Source of the DNA: Micropepsaceae bacterium
Lineage (GTDB): Bacteria > Pseudomonadota > Alphaproteobacteria > Micropepsales > Micropepsaceae
Length of the DNA stretch: 31,117 bases
Reading direction: 5' to 3'
NCBI GenBank assembly: GCA_025450355.1
Contig: JANWHR010000157.1
Span: forward strand, 1-31,117
Positions 15,850-24,514 of the stretch are shown one piece after another. Made by a program: the position numbers and the translations under genes. Positions within the stretch are counted from its first letter, which is position 1. Every line of letters starts with the position of its first letter. The notes under the pieces were generated by a model, which had not been told where the DNA came from, searched no databases, and saw only the letters and a program-made list of their open reading frames with translations.

Positions 15850-17898
15850 GTGACGGAAACACCGCGAGCCAATTCAATTGATCAGCTTGCCATCAACACC
15901 ATCCGGACGCTTTCCATGGATGCGGTGGAGGCGGCGCAATCAGGACATCCCGGCACACCGATGGCGTTAGCGCCCGTGATCTACACGCTGTGGCAACAGG
16001 CACTGCGTTACGATCCGGGTAATGTTGCCTGGCCAGATCGCGACCGCTTCGTCCTGTCGGCAGGGCACGCCTCCATGCTGCTTTATTCCGTGCTACACCT
16101 TGCAGGCGTCAAAGATTCACAGGGCCGCCCCGCCATCACGCTGGACGATATTCGCCACTTCCGCCAGGTCGGCAGTCCGTGCGCCGGCCATCCGGAATAC
16201 CGGCACGCGGCGGGGATCGAAACCACAACGGGGCCGCTGGGACAGGGCTGCGGCAACAGCGTGGGAATGGCCATCGCGGCCCGATTCCTCGGCCAGCGCT
16301 ATAACCGGCCCGAATTCACCGCCTTCGATTACGACGTCTACGCGTTGTGTAGCGACGGCGATATGATGGAAGGCGTCTCATCCGAGGCCGCATCGATCGC
16401 CGGGCATTTGAGGCTCGGCAATCTCTGCTGGATGTACGACAACAACAGCATCAGCATCGAAGGCAGTACGTCGCTCGCGTTCAGCGAAGATGTCGGCGCC
16501 CGGTTCCGTGCCTACGGTTGGCACGTGGAGCACCTCCGGGACGCGAACGATTGCGATGCCATCGCAACCGCTCTCCAGCGATTCAGGCAGGATCGCAGCG
16601 CGCCGTGGTTGATCGTTATCGACAGCCATATCGCTTATGGCGCACCTCACAAGCACGACAGCGCCTCCGCCCATGGTGAACCACTGGGCGAATCGGAAGT
16701 GAAACTGGCAAAGCGCTTCTATGGCTGGCCCGAAGACGCAAAATTTCTCGTGCCGGAGGGAGCGCGTGAAGGTTTTGACGCGAAGCTCGGCGAACGCGGA
16801 CGTAGGCTCAGTGCGGACTGGAATCGCGGATTGAACAAATACAGGCAGATTTATCCCGATCTCGCGCGCGAACTCGATCAGATGCAAGCGGGGGAGATTC
16901 CGGCCGGCTGGGATGAGTCGCTGCCCGAATTTCCCGCCGACGCCAAAGGAATGGCCACCCGCGAGGCATCCGGTAAAATCCTGAATGCGATTGCACCCCA
17001 TTATCCGTGGCTGCTCGGTGGTTCCGGCGACCTCGCCCCGTCAACAAAAACGCTGATTGCCAACGGCGGTGATTTCGAGCGCGAGCAATCCGGGCGCAAT
17101 CTGCACTTTGGCGTGCGTGAACACGGAATGGGCGCGATCACAAACGGAATTGCGCTCTGCCATCTGCGACCGTATTGCGCCACCTTTCTCATTTTCTCCG
17201 ATTACATGCGCCCCTCCATCCGGCTTGCCGCCATGATGGGCTTGCCGGTCATCTATATCTTCACCCACGACTCGATTGGGCTTGGCGAAGACGGCCCAAC
17301 GCATCAGCCCGTTGAGCAGCTCGTCGGGCTGCGCGCCATACCGGGACTTGTCACCATCCGGCCCTGCGATGCCAACGAGGTGCGGGAGGCCTGGCGCTTT
17401 GCGATCGGCTCAAAACGTCCCACGGCATTCAGTTTCAGCCGCCAAACCCTGCCGGTGCTCGACCGCAAGCTCTATGCGCCGGCATCGGGCCTGTCCCGCG
17501 GCGCCTACGTGCTCGCAGATAGCGCGAATGGCGCGCCCGATGTGATTCTCATTGGGACCGGAAGCGAGATTGCGCTTTGCCTCGCCGCCCGTGAGATGCT
17601 GGCAAGTGGTCGAATTCGCGCCCGTGTGGTCAGCATGCCAAGTTGGGAATTGTTCGAGGAACAGGACGAGAGCTATCGCGATGAGGTCCTGCCACCCGGT
17701 ATCCGCGCCCGCGTTTCCGTGGAGGCCGCATCTCCGGTCGGCTGGGATCGCTATGTCGGGCCAGATGGCGCGCGCATCGCGATGAACAGTTTCGGCGCCT
17801 CGGGCCCCTATCAGGACGTGTACCGTCACTTCCACTTCACCGTCGATCATATTGTTGACACGGCGAAGGAGCAGCTTGCGCGCAACAAGGGTGGTTGA
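15850..17898 (+). CDS. tkt: Transketolase
   Basis: 682 residues from GTG 15850. The N-terminal thiamine-diphosphate domain has SMDAVEAAQSGHPGTPM, DRFVLSAGHASML and the metal/TPP motif SDGDMMEG...YDNNSIS (~165-197). The middle pyrimidine-binding domain has LHFGVREHGMG and GLGEDGPTHQPVEQL. The C-terminal domain ends in GASGPYQDVYRHF. It transfers two-carbon ketol units between pentose phosphates and glycolytic sugars. AGAGG at 15836-15840 is 9 nt before GTG 15850; an in-frame TTG at 15841 would sit directly against that site and is less likely. It is the first gene of a plus-strand run with tal-pgi, gnd, zwf, egtB and egtD; the tal start follows one base after its stop. Confidence 0.95.
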   Translation: MTETPRANSIDQLAINTIRTLSMDAVEAAQSGHPGTPMALAPVIYTLWQQALRYDPGNVAWPDRDRFVLSAGHASMLLYSVLHLAGVKDSQGRPAITLDDIRHFRQVGSPCAGHPEYRHAAGIETTTGPLGQGCGNSVGMAIAARFLGQRYNRPEFTAFDYDVYALCSDGDMMEGVSSEAASIAGHLRLGNLCWMYDNNSISIEGSTSLAFSEDVGARFRAYGWHVEHLRDANDCDAIATALQRFRQDRSAPWLIVIDSHIAYGAPHKHDSASAHGEPLGESEVKLAKRFYGWPEDAKFLVPEGAREGFDAKLGERGRRLSADWNRGLNKYRQIYPDLARELDQMQAGEIPAGWDESLPEFPADAKGMATREASGKILNAIAPHYPWLLGGSGDLAPSTKTLIANGGDFEREQSGRNLHFGVREHGMGAITNGIALCHLRPYCATFLIFSDYMRPSIRLAAMMGLPVIYIFTHDSIGLGEDGPTHQPVEQLVGLRAIPGLVTIRPCDANEVREAWRFAIGSKRPTAFSFSRQTLPVLDRKLYAPASGLSRGAYVLADSANGAPDVILIGTGSEIALCLAAREMLASGRIRARVVSMPSWELFEEQDESYRDEVLPPGIRARVSVEAASPVGWDRYVGPDGARIAMNSFGASGPYQDVYRHFHFTVDHIVDTAKEQLARNKGG

Positions 17899-17899
17899 T

Positions 17900-18856
17900 G
17901 TGAATCCGTTGCAGAAATTGCATGACTGCGGTCAATCTTTCTGGCTCGATTTTCTGGCGCGGCGGTTCATTGCCGACGGCAGCCTCAAGCGTCTGGTGGA
18001 CGAAGATGGTCTGTCGGGAATTACCTCAAATCCGACGATCTTCCGGAAAGCCATCACCTCGGGCACGGATTATGATCAATCGATCGATTCCGTGCTCGCG
18101 CAATCCGATTGTGACGCCATGGAATTGTATGAGCGCGTCGCAGTCGAGGATATCCGAAGTGCAGCCGATGTCTTGTTGCCGTTGTACAGCAGCCTGGGTG
18201 GAGCAGACGGCTTTGTCAGCCTGGAAGTATCGCCCTACCTTGCGCTCGACACCAATGCGACGATCGTGGAAGCACGCCGGCTCTGGAAGGAAGTCGCCCG
18301 CCCGAACATCATGATCAAAGTGCCGGGGACGCAGGCGGGACTTCCCGCGATCCGGCAGCTTTTGGCCGAGGGAATCAACGTCAATATCACGCTTCTGTTT
18401 GGCCGGCAGGTTTATCGTCAGGTCGCCGAAGCCTGGCTCGCGGCGCTCGAACAGTTCACCGCAGCAGGTGGCGATCCCCGTCGCCTCGCCAGTGTCGCAA
18501 GTTTTTTCGTCAGCCGGATCGATACGGCGGTCGATAAACTGATCGAGCAAAAGATCAAGGAAGATGCCGGACGCCCATCGCGCATTTCGGAACTGCGCGG
18601 GAAGATTGCAATCGCCAACGCGAAGCTTGCGTATCAGGACTACAGGCAATTGTTCTCCGGGCCGCGCTGGCAGCGTCTGGCCGAACGCGGCGCGCGTGTG
18701 CAGAGACTCTTGTGGGCAAGCACGAGTACGAAGAATCCCGCCTATCGCGATGTGCTCTATATCGAGGAGTTGATCGGCCCAGACACGGTCAACACGATGC
18801 CGCAGGAAACCATCGAGGCATTCCGCGATCATGGCAAAGCGGTGCAGACGCTTTAG
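17900..18856 (+). CDS. tal: Transaldolase portion of a Tal-Pgi fusion, ending at an in-frame TAG
   Basis: 318 residues from GTG 17900, one base after the tkt stop, with AGGGTGG about 6 nt upstream. Transaldolase signatures: GITSNPTIF, the Schiff-base Lys140 in NIMIKVPGT, GINVNITLLFG, ASFFVSRIDTAVDK and LLWASTSTKNP. It transfers dihydroxyacetone units in the pentose-phosphate pathway. Family members of this type are ~360 residues, so about 40 C-terminal residues are missing. They are found in the same frame right after the TAG at 18854-18856 (QNVPDAQRMLDELERSGISL..., then DGVQSFADSFDELLAG), continuing into Pgi. The gene is therefore a known kind of bifunctional transaldolase/glucose-6-phosphate isomerase (940 residues over 17900-20722) interrupted by one stop. 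The barrel itself is complete, so the fragment might fold. Confidence 0.9.
   Translation: MNPLQKLHDCGQSFWLDFLARRFIADGSLKRLVDEDGLSGITSNPTIFRKAITSGTDYDQSIDSVLAQSDCDAMELYERVAVEDIRSAADVLLPLYSSLGGADGFVSLEVSPYLALDTNATIVEARRLWKEVARPNIMIKVPGTQAGLPAIRQLLAEGINVNITLLFGRQVYRQVAEAWLAALEQFTAAGGDPRRLASVASFFVSRIDTAVDKLIEQKIKEDAGRPSRISELRGKIAIANAKLAYQDYRQLFSGPRWQRLAERGARVQRLLWASTSTKNPAYRDVLYIEELIGPDTVNTMPQETIEAFRDHGKAVQTL
18854..18856 (+). other. In-frame amber codon interrupting tal-pgi
   Basis: The codons read Gln-Thr-Leu-TAG-Gln-Asn-Val-Pro-Asp-Ala-Gln. The frame is unchanged across the stop, and the conserved C-terminal transaldolase segment continues immediately after it. A single base change from CAG, GAG or another codon would create it. 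TAG is followed by CAG, partly like the CAR-YYA context of leaky plant-virus ambers, but the next codon AAC does not match. Confidence 0.95.
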
Positions 18857-18880
18857 CAGAACGTTCCGGACGCGCAGCGA

Positions 18881-20722
18881 ATGCTGGATGAATTGGAGCG
18901 TTCCGGAATTTCGCTCGACGCAGTCACCACAAAACTCACCAGCGACGGTGTGCAGTCATTTGCTGATTCTTTTGATGAGCTTCTGGCCGGAGTGCAAGAG
19001 CGGCGGATTCAGACGCTTGGAAGCGCGCTCAATCGTTATTCCGCGAAGCTGGACGGGGATTCCGCTCAGGCTGTGCAGCGGGTGCTCGATGACTGGCGCA
19101 AGGGCGGGAAAATTCGCCGCCTGTGGAACGCCGATGCATCGCTTTGGACCGGTGCGGACGAGAGCAAATGGCTCGGCTGGTTGGATGCGAGCACTGACAG
19201 CAAAGCGCAACTGCCCGAAATTGGCGAGGTTGCGGCAGACCTTCGGAAGCAGGGCGTCAAAGACGCGGTGCTGCTCGGCATGGGCGGCTCGAGTCTGGGC
19301 GCGGAAGTGTTCGCCCGTGTCTTCGAAGCACAGCGGGATTGGCCCCGGCTACATATTCTCGATTCAACCAATCCGGAGGCAATCCGGAGTCTGGAATCGG
19401 CGATCGATCTGTCCAGGACGGCGTTCATCGTTTCCAGCAAATCGGGAACGACGCTCGAACCCAATATCCTGCGGGATTACTTTCTCGATCGGGTCCAGTC
19501 GTTGATCCGGGAAAAAGCGGCTTCACGCTTTCTCGCCATCTCCGATCCCGGCTCGAGTCTGGTTCGTGCGGCGCAGGAGCAGGGATTCCGCCACACATTC
19601 TTGGGCAATCCGCAAATCGGCGGAAGGTATTCAGTGCTCTCCGTCTTTGGGCTTGTACCCGCTGCGATCATGGGCGTGGATGTCGCGGCGCTGCTCCGAT
19701 CCACGGAAAAGATGGTGCGGTCCTGTAGCGCCAACGTGCCGGCCGAACAAAATCCTGGCGTTTTGTTGGGCGCTGCACTGGGCGCCCTTGCGATGCGTGG
19801 CCGCAACAAGGTCACGATTGTGGCTTCGCCCCAAATCGCCGCATTTGGCGGGTGGCTGGAACAACTGATCGCTGAGTCGACAGGAAAGGAGGGCAGGGGC
19901 TTTATTCCGGTGGATGGCGAACCCCTGGGCGCGCCGGACGTGTACGGCCGTGACAGGATCTTCGTCTATTTGCGCCTCGACCGTGATTTCGATGGCGAAC
20001 AGGATCGCGCCATGGCCGCGCTCGAAGGCGCGGGCCAGCCGGTCCTGAGGTTCGCAATCGGCGGCATTTACGATCTCGGGCAGGAATTCTTCCGTTGGGA
20101 GTTGGCGACCGCCGTGGCCGGTTCGGTCATCGGGATCAATCCTTTCAATCAGCCTGATGTGGAAGCGAGCAAGGTCAAAACGCGCGCGCTGATGCAGGCG
20201 GGTAACGCCGCCGGCTCGCCCCTAACGGCAGTTGTGGATGCCGGACCGGTTCAGTTGTTTGCCGGCCCGGGTGGTACATCTCTCAAGCGGGATTCGCTTG
20301 CGTCCGCCCTGCGGTCCTTTTTCGCGGGCGCGCAGCCCGATGATTATTGTGCGCTTCTCGCTTATCTCGAGCCGACGCCCGAAATTTTGGATTCACTCCA
20401 GCGAATCCGGCGCAAAATCCGCGACCGGAAGCATCTTGCAACCTGCGCGGAAATCGGACCGCGCTTTCTGCACTCCACTGGCCAGGCCTATAAGGGTGGT
20501 CCGAACACAGGCCTGGGTGTCGAGATCACGGGTGAGCACGCGCGCGACGTGAATGTGCCTGGACAATCCTACAGTTTCGGCAGGGTGATCGACGCAACGG
20601 CCCAGGGCGATTTCGAAGTGCTGCTGGAGCGCGGGCGCCGCGCCTTGCGTGTCCATTTCCGCCAGGACGCAGCCAGGGGTTTGCAGATTCTGGAGCAGGC
20701 AATTTCTGAAGCTTTGGGCTGA
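18881..20722 (+). CDS. pgi: Glucose-6-phosphate isomerase portion of a Tal-Pgi fusion, downstream of the TAG
   Basis: 613 residues from the first ATG after the amber codon. The first ~40 residues are really the C-terminal helix of transaldolase (TSDGVQSFADSFDELL); the isomerase follows. SIS-type signatures: LLGMGGSSLGAEVF (~131-144), SSKSGTTLEPNI (~185-196), FRWELATAVAGSVIGINPFNQPDVEASK and, near the end, GPRFLHSTGQAYKGG. It converts glucose-6-P to fructose-6-P, closing the pentose-phosphate cycle with the neighbouring enzymes. No Shine-Dalgarno precedes ATG 18881, so independent initiation would have to be by re-initiation 24 nt after the TAG; translation through the TAG from 17900 is the alternative. 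It ends in TGA 16 nt before gnd. The reading frame is otherwise undamaged. Confidence 0.9.
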   Translation: MLDELERSGISLDAVTTKLTSDGVQSFADSFDELLAGVQERRIQTLGSALNRYSAKLDGDSAQAVQRVLDDWRKGGKIRRLWNADASLWTGADESKWLGWLDASTDSKAQLPEIGEVAADLRKQGVKDAVLLGMGGSSLGAEVFARVFEAQRDWPRLHILDSTNPEAIRSLESAIDLSRTAFIVSSKSGTTLEPNILRDYFLDRVQSLIREKAASRFLAISDPGSSLVRAAQEQGFRHTFLGNPQIGGRYSVLSVFGLVPAAIMGVDVAALLRSTEKMVRSCSANVPAEQNPGVLLGAALGALAMRGRNKVTIVASPQIAAFGGWLEQLIAESTGKEGRGFIPVDGEPLGAPDVYGRDRIFVYLRLDRDFDGEQDRAMAALEGAGQPVLRFAIGGIYDLGQEFFRWELATAVAGSVIGINPFNQPDVEASKVKTRALMQAGNAAGSPLTAVVDAGPVQLFAGPGGTSLKRDSLASALRSFFAGAQPDDYCALLAYLEPTPEILDSLQRIRRKIRDRKHLATCAEIGPRFLHSTGQAYKGGPNTGLGVEITGEHARDVNVPGQSYSFGRVIDATAQGDFEVLLERGRRALRVHFRQDAARGLQILEQAISEALG

Positions 20723-20738
20723 GTTGGCGAGGTCCGAA

Positions 20739-21716
20739 ATGCAGCTTGGGATCATTGGTTTGGGACGCATGGGCGGCAACATCGCCCGCCGGCTGATGGC
20801 ACACGGCCATAGCTGCGTTGTCTTCGACACCAAAGCCGCCGCGGTCGGCGAATTGGCCAAAGAAGGGGCTGCTGGCGCAAGTGATCTGCGCAATCTGGTG
20901 CTTCAGTTACAGCAGCCAAGGGCGCTGTGGGTCATGCTGCCGGCGGGCGAGATTACCGAAAGAACCATCCACGAGCTCTCCGGCCTGTTACAGTCCGGCG
21001 ATATCGTGATCGATGGCGGAAATTCCTATTACCGTGATGACATCCGCCGCGCGCAGATGTTGCAGCAGAAAGGCATCCATTTCGTTGATGCGGGCACGAG
21101 CGGTGGCGTTTGGGGGCTGGAGCGCGGCTACTGCCTGATGATCGGCGGTGAGCACGGACCGGTCCAACATCTTGATCCGGTCTTTGCCGCGCTGGCGCCG
21201 GGCAAGTCCGGAATTCCGCCGGCGGAGGGACGTGCGCCCGGTGGCACCGCGGAGCTCGGCTATCTGCATTGCGGGCCCGCCGGGGCTGGTCATTTCGTGA
21301 AGATGATCCACAACGGAATCGAATATGGCTTGATGGAAGCCTATGCCGAAGGCTTTGACATTCTTCGCCATGCCACGTCGGCCGCGCATGAGGAAGAACG
21401 CTACCGGCTCGACCTTCCCGAAATCGCCGAATTGTGGCGCCGTGGCAGCGTGATTTCATCCTGGCTGCTTGACCTGACCGCTTCGGCTCTCGCGGAGGAT
21501 CCGGAGCTCTCGCGCTTTACCGGCTATGTCGAAGATTCCGGAGAAGGACGCTGGACGCTCATGAGCGCGATCGAAACCGGCGTGCCGGCCGATGTGCTGT
21601 CGTCGGCCCTTTACGCAAGGTTGCGTTCGCGCGGCGAAGCGCTGTTTGCGGACAAGCTGCTTTCAGCCATGCGGCATGAGTTCGGCGGGCATATCGAGCC
21701 AAAACATGACGGATGA
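20739..21716 (+). CDS. gnd: 6-phosphogluconate dehydrogenase, short (NAD-type) form
   Basis: 325 residues, the short class (about 300-335) rather than the ~470-residue E. coli type. The N-terminal Rossmann motif is GLGRMGGNIARRL. The second strand ends in VVFDTKA; an acidic residue here fits binding of the NAD ribose, whereas NADP enzymes usually have Asn-Arg (inference). Substrate and catalytic motifs are DGGNSYYRDD and GAGHFVKMIHNGIEYG, with Lys188 as the probable catalytic lysine. It oxidatively decarboxylates 6-phosphogluconate to ribulose-5-P. ATG 20739 was chosen because homology begins there and GAGG lies about 6 nt upstream; longer in-frame starts reach into pgi. It overlaps zwf by 11 nt. 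Confidence 0.93.
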   Translation: MQLGIIGLGRMGGNIARRLMAHGHSCVVFDTKAAAVGELAKEGAAGASDLRNLVLQLQQPRALWVMLPAGEITERTIHELSGLLQSGDIVIDGGNSYYRDDIRRAQMLQQKGIHFVDAGTSGGVWGLERGYCLMIGGEHGPVQHLDPVFAALAPGKSGIPPAEGRAPGGTAELGYLHCGPAGAGHFVKMIHNGIEYGLMEAYAEGFDILRHATSAAHEEERYRLDLPEIAELWRRGSVISSWLLDLTASALAEDPELSRFTGYVEDSGEGRWTLMSAIETGVPADVLSSALYARLRSRGEALFADKLLSAMRHEFGGHIEPKHDG

Positions 21717-23241
21717 ACAGAAGCTAAATCCTGCCGGGCCATGTATTCTGGTTATTTTCGGCGCTTCCGGCGATCTCACGAAGCGCCTGCTCATTCCCTC
21801 ACTGTATCATCTGAAACGCGCGGGGCTGCTGCCCGAAGCCTTCGCAATCGCCGGCGTTGCACGCACCAACGAGACGTCCGAAGCATTCCGCGAGGCGCTG
21901 CACGCGTCGCTTCAGCAAATCGCAGAAGAACCGCTCGACGGTTCTGCCTGGGACTGGTTGGCATCGCGCATCCGCTATCTTCCAGGTGATCTCGACAATC
22001 CGCAAACTTATGAACGTCTGTCGGCATTGCTCAAGGAGATCGACGGCACATCGGGAACGGCTGGCAATTATCTTTTTTATTTCGCCATCCCTGCCGCTGC
22101 GTTCGAAAATGTCGCGAAGCGGCTCGGCGCCGCCGGGCTGGTGAACGAGACTCCGGGACACTGGCGGAGAATCGTGATCGAAAAGCCGTTCGGCACGGAT
22201 CTGCCATCGGCGCGGGAACTCAATCGCGTTTTGTGGCAGCACTTCCAGGAAGACCAGATTTTCCGGATCGACCATTACCTGGGCAAGGAGACGGTGCAGA
22301 ACATCATGGTTCTGCGCTTCGCCAATGGTTTGCTCGAGCCGATCTGGAATCGCAATCACATCGATCATGTGCAGATCACCGTGGCGGAGTCGATTGGCGT
22401 GGAAAAGCGCGGCAGTTTTTACGACGCAACGGGCGCGCTCCGCGACATGGTTCCCAACCATCTGTTTCAGCTTTTGACCCTGGTCGCGATGGAACCACCG
22501 GCGTGTTTTGAGGCGAACGCAACTCGCAATGAAAAGGGAAAGGTGCTGGAATCGATCCGCAGCATGACACCCGAATCCGTAAAATCAGACGTCGTGCGCG
22601 CGCAGTATTCGACGGGAAATGTGAACGGCCAAGCTTTTCGCGCGTATTGGCAGGAGCCGCACGTCAGCCCCGTAACCTCCACCGAGACTTACGTGGCGTT
22701 GCGCCTGATGATCGAGAATTGGCGCTGGGCAGGTGTGCCTTTTTATTTGCGGACAGGAAAGGCGCTCGCCGTGAAAAAAAGCGAAGTCATCGTGCGGTTC
22801 AAGCACGCGCCGTTTACTCTTTTCCAGGACACGCCGGTCGAGCAGCTCACGCCAAATGATCTGGCGCTGATGATTCAGCCGGATGAGGGGGCCAATCTTC
22901 GCTTTAATGCCAAGGTTCCCGGTCCGGTCATGCGCATCGGTGCCGTCGAAATGAAATTCAACTACGGTCAATATTTCAAAACTCAGGCGAGCACGGGATA
23001 TGAAACGCTGCTTTACGATTGCATGATCGCGGACGCGAGCCTCTTCCAGCGTGCCGACAATATCGAATCTGCGTGGCGCATCATCCAGCCGGTCCTTGAT
23101 GACTGGAGCACGCCGGGCAGGGACAAACTACCGGTTTATGCTGCGGGATCGGAAGGCCCTGCCGAAGCAGACAAACTGCTCCAGCGCGATGGCCGGACCT
23201 GGCGCCGGCTCGCGCCAAAGCACGAACCTGAAACATCATAG
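21706..23241 (+). CDS. zwf: Glucose-6-phosphate 1-dehydrogenase
   Basis: 511 residues. The coenzyme-binding fingerprint is FGASGDLTKRLLIPSLYHL near the N-terminus. The substrate-binding signature RIDHYLGKE contains His190 and Lys194. EKPFGTD precedes it. His252 in MVPNHLFQLL matches the general-base position of Leuconostoc G6PDH. It oxidises glucose-6-P to 6-phosphogluconolactone with NAD(P). No 6-phosphogluconolactonase is present in the window. ATG 21706 lies inside the end of gnd (11-nt overlap), which indicates coupling; an upstream in-frame frame to 21592 has no family similarity. The stop is TAG at a family-typical C-terminus, with an in-frame TGA 11 codons later, and egtB starts within ~10-30 nt. 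Confidence 0.96.
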   Translation: MTDEQKLNPAGPCILVIFGASGDLTKRLLIPSLYHLKRAGLLPEAFAIAGVARTNETSEAFREALHASLQQIAEEPLDGSAWDWLASRIRYLPGDLDNPQTYERLSALLKEIDGTSGTAGNYLFYFAIPAAAFENVAKRLGAAGLVNETPGHWRRIVIEKPFGTDLPSARELNRVLWQHFQEDQIFRIDHYLGKETVQNIMVLRFANGLLEPIWNRNHIDHVQITVAESIGVEKRGSFYDATGALRDMVPNHLFQLLTLVAMEPPACFEANATRNEKGKVLESIRSMTPESVKSDVVRAQYSTGNVNGQAFRAYWQEPHVSPVTSTETYVALRLMIENWRWAGVPFYLRTGKALAVKKSEVIVRFKHAPFTLFQDTPVEQLTPNDLALMIQPDEGANLRFNAKVPGPVMRIGAVEMKFNYGQYFKTQASTGYETLLYDCMIADASLFQRADNIESAWRIIQPVLDDWSTPGRDKLPVYAAGSEGPAEADKLLQRDGRTWRRLAPKHEPETS

Positions 23242-23251
23242 ACCTGCGCCA

Positions 23252-24514
23252 ATGGTCCATGGTCCCGAAATGGCTGAACCGCGGTCCCGGTTGAATCTGC
23301 GGCAGCGTTACGGGAACATCCGCACTCTGAGCGAGGCGCTTGCTGCTCCACTCAGCCGCGAGGATCAATGCGTCCAATCAATGCCGGATGCCAGCCCCAC
23401 GAAGTGGCACCTCGCCCACGTTACGTGGTTCTTCGAAACGCTCGTGCTGATGCGCCATGCAGCGCATTACGACGCCTATGACCGGCGTTATCATTACCTG
23501 TTCAATTCGTATTACGAAGTGTTCGGAAGCCGGCATGCGCGACAGCAACGCGGTCTGCTGACCAGGCCGTCAGGCGGCGAAATCCTGCGCTATCGCCGTC
23601 ATGTTGACAAAGCAATGTACCGGTTGCTCGATGCAACTCCTGCGCCCGGCGTGGCCTGGATTGTTGAACTTGGACTGCAACATGAGCAGCAGCATCAGGA
23701 ATTGATCCTGACGGATATCAAGCACGCGTTTGGACTCAATCCGCTCTTTCCGCAATATGCCAAAGCTGACGATGCGCCGGCTGTTGAATCCGCGGCGCTC
23801 TCATGGCTTCATTATTCAGGCGGTATTTACCGGATCGGCAGTGCCGGCGCCGGCTTCGCCTTTGACAATGAGCAGCCACGTCATCCTGTTGTGCTGGCTC
23901 CCTTCAGACTTGCGACGCGGCTTGTGACATGCGGAGAGTATCTGGCATTCATTCGGGATGGCGGGTACCGTCGTCCTGAATTATGGCTGTCCGACGGCTG
24001 GAACTTCGTTCAGTCGCAGGCCGTTCACTGCCCGCTCTATTGGATCGGGCAAGAGGGCGAATGGCAGATTTTCACATTGCATGGCGTCAGTCCACTCCGG
24101 GCCGCTGAACCGGTCGTTCATGTCAGTTTCTATGAGGCGGACGCCTATGCCCGCTGGCGCGGAAAGCGCCTGCCGACGGAATTCGAATGGGAAGCAGCCA
24201 CCGCGAATGAGCCAGTCGAGGGCAATCTGCTCGACTTGACCCGGTGTCATCCCCGCGCTGCGGATGAAGGCGAACGGCAATTCTTCGGCGATGCCTGGGA
24301 GTGGACCCGTTCGGCCTACGAGCCCTATCCGGGATTCAAACCGTGGGACGGCATTGCATCCGAATACAACGGCAAATTTATGTGTAGCCAGATGGTGCTC
24401 CGCGGTGGGTCCTGCGTTACGCCTGCCGCGCACATTCGGGCGAGTTACCGCAATTTTTTCCCCCCCTCGGCGCGCTGGCAATTTTCCGGAATCCGGCTCG
24501 CGGAGGATGCTTGA
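23252..24514 (+). CDS. egtB: Hercynine oxygenase EgtB (ergothioneine biosynthesis)
   Basis: 420 residues from ATG 23252; ATG 23270, six codons on, is equally possible because neither has a clear ribosome-binding site. The N-terminal DinB-like domain carries the iron ligands: His53 in TKWHLAHVTWFFET, and His144 and His148 in QHEQQHQELILTD, matching the three-His set of mycobacterial EgtB. The C-terminal domain is of the formylglycine-generating-enzyme type (LPTEFEWEAA, FGDAWEWTRS, VLRGGSCVTP, ASYRNFFPPSARWQFSGIRLA). The enzyme joins hercynine to a cysteine-containing thiol through an iron-dependent C-S bond and sulfoxide formation. Whether the donor is cysteine or gamma-glutamylcysteine cannot be told; no egtA, egtC or egtE is present. 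It is flanked by zwf and egtD. Confidence 0.93.
   Translation: MVHGPEMAEPRSRLNLRQRYGNIRTLSEALAAPLSREDQCVQSMPDASPTKWHLAHVTWFFETLVLMRHAAHYDAYDRRYHYLFNSYYEVFGSRHARQQRGLLTRPSGGEILRYRRHVDKAMYRLLDATPAPGVAWIVELGLQHEQQHQELILTDIKHAFGLNPLFPQYAKADDAPAVESAALSWLHYSGGIYRIGSAGAGFAFDNEQPRHPVVLAPFRLATRLVTCGEYLAFIRDGGYRRPELWLSDGWNFVQSQAVHCPLYWIGQEGEWQIFTLHGVSPLRAAEPVVHVSFYEADAYARWRGKRLPTEFEWEAATANEPVEGNLLDLTRCHPRAADEGERQFFGDAWEWTRSAYEPYPGFKPWDGIASEYNGKFMCSQMVLRGGSCVTPAAHIRASYRNFFPPSARWQFSGIRLAEDA
24502..24506 (+). promoter_or_regulatory. Ribosome-binding site supporting the TTG start of egtD
   Basis: GGAGG lies 4 nt before TTG 24511. The later in-frame ATG at 24541 has no comparable site. This favours the TTG that overlaps the egtB stop. 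Confidence 0.6.
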
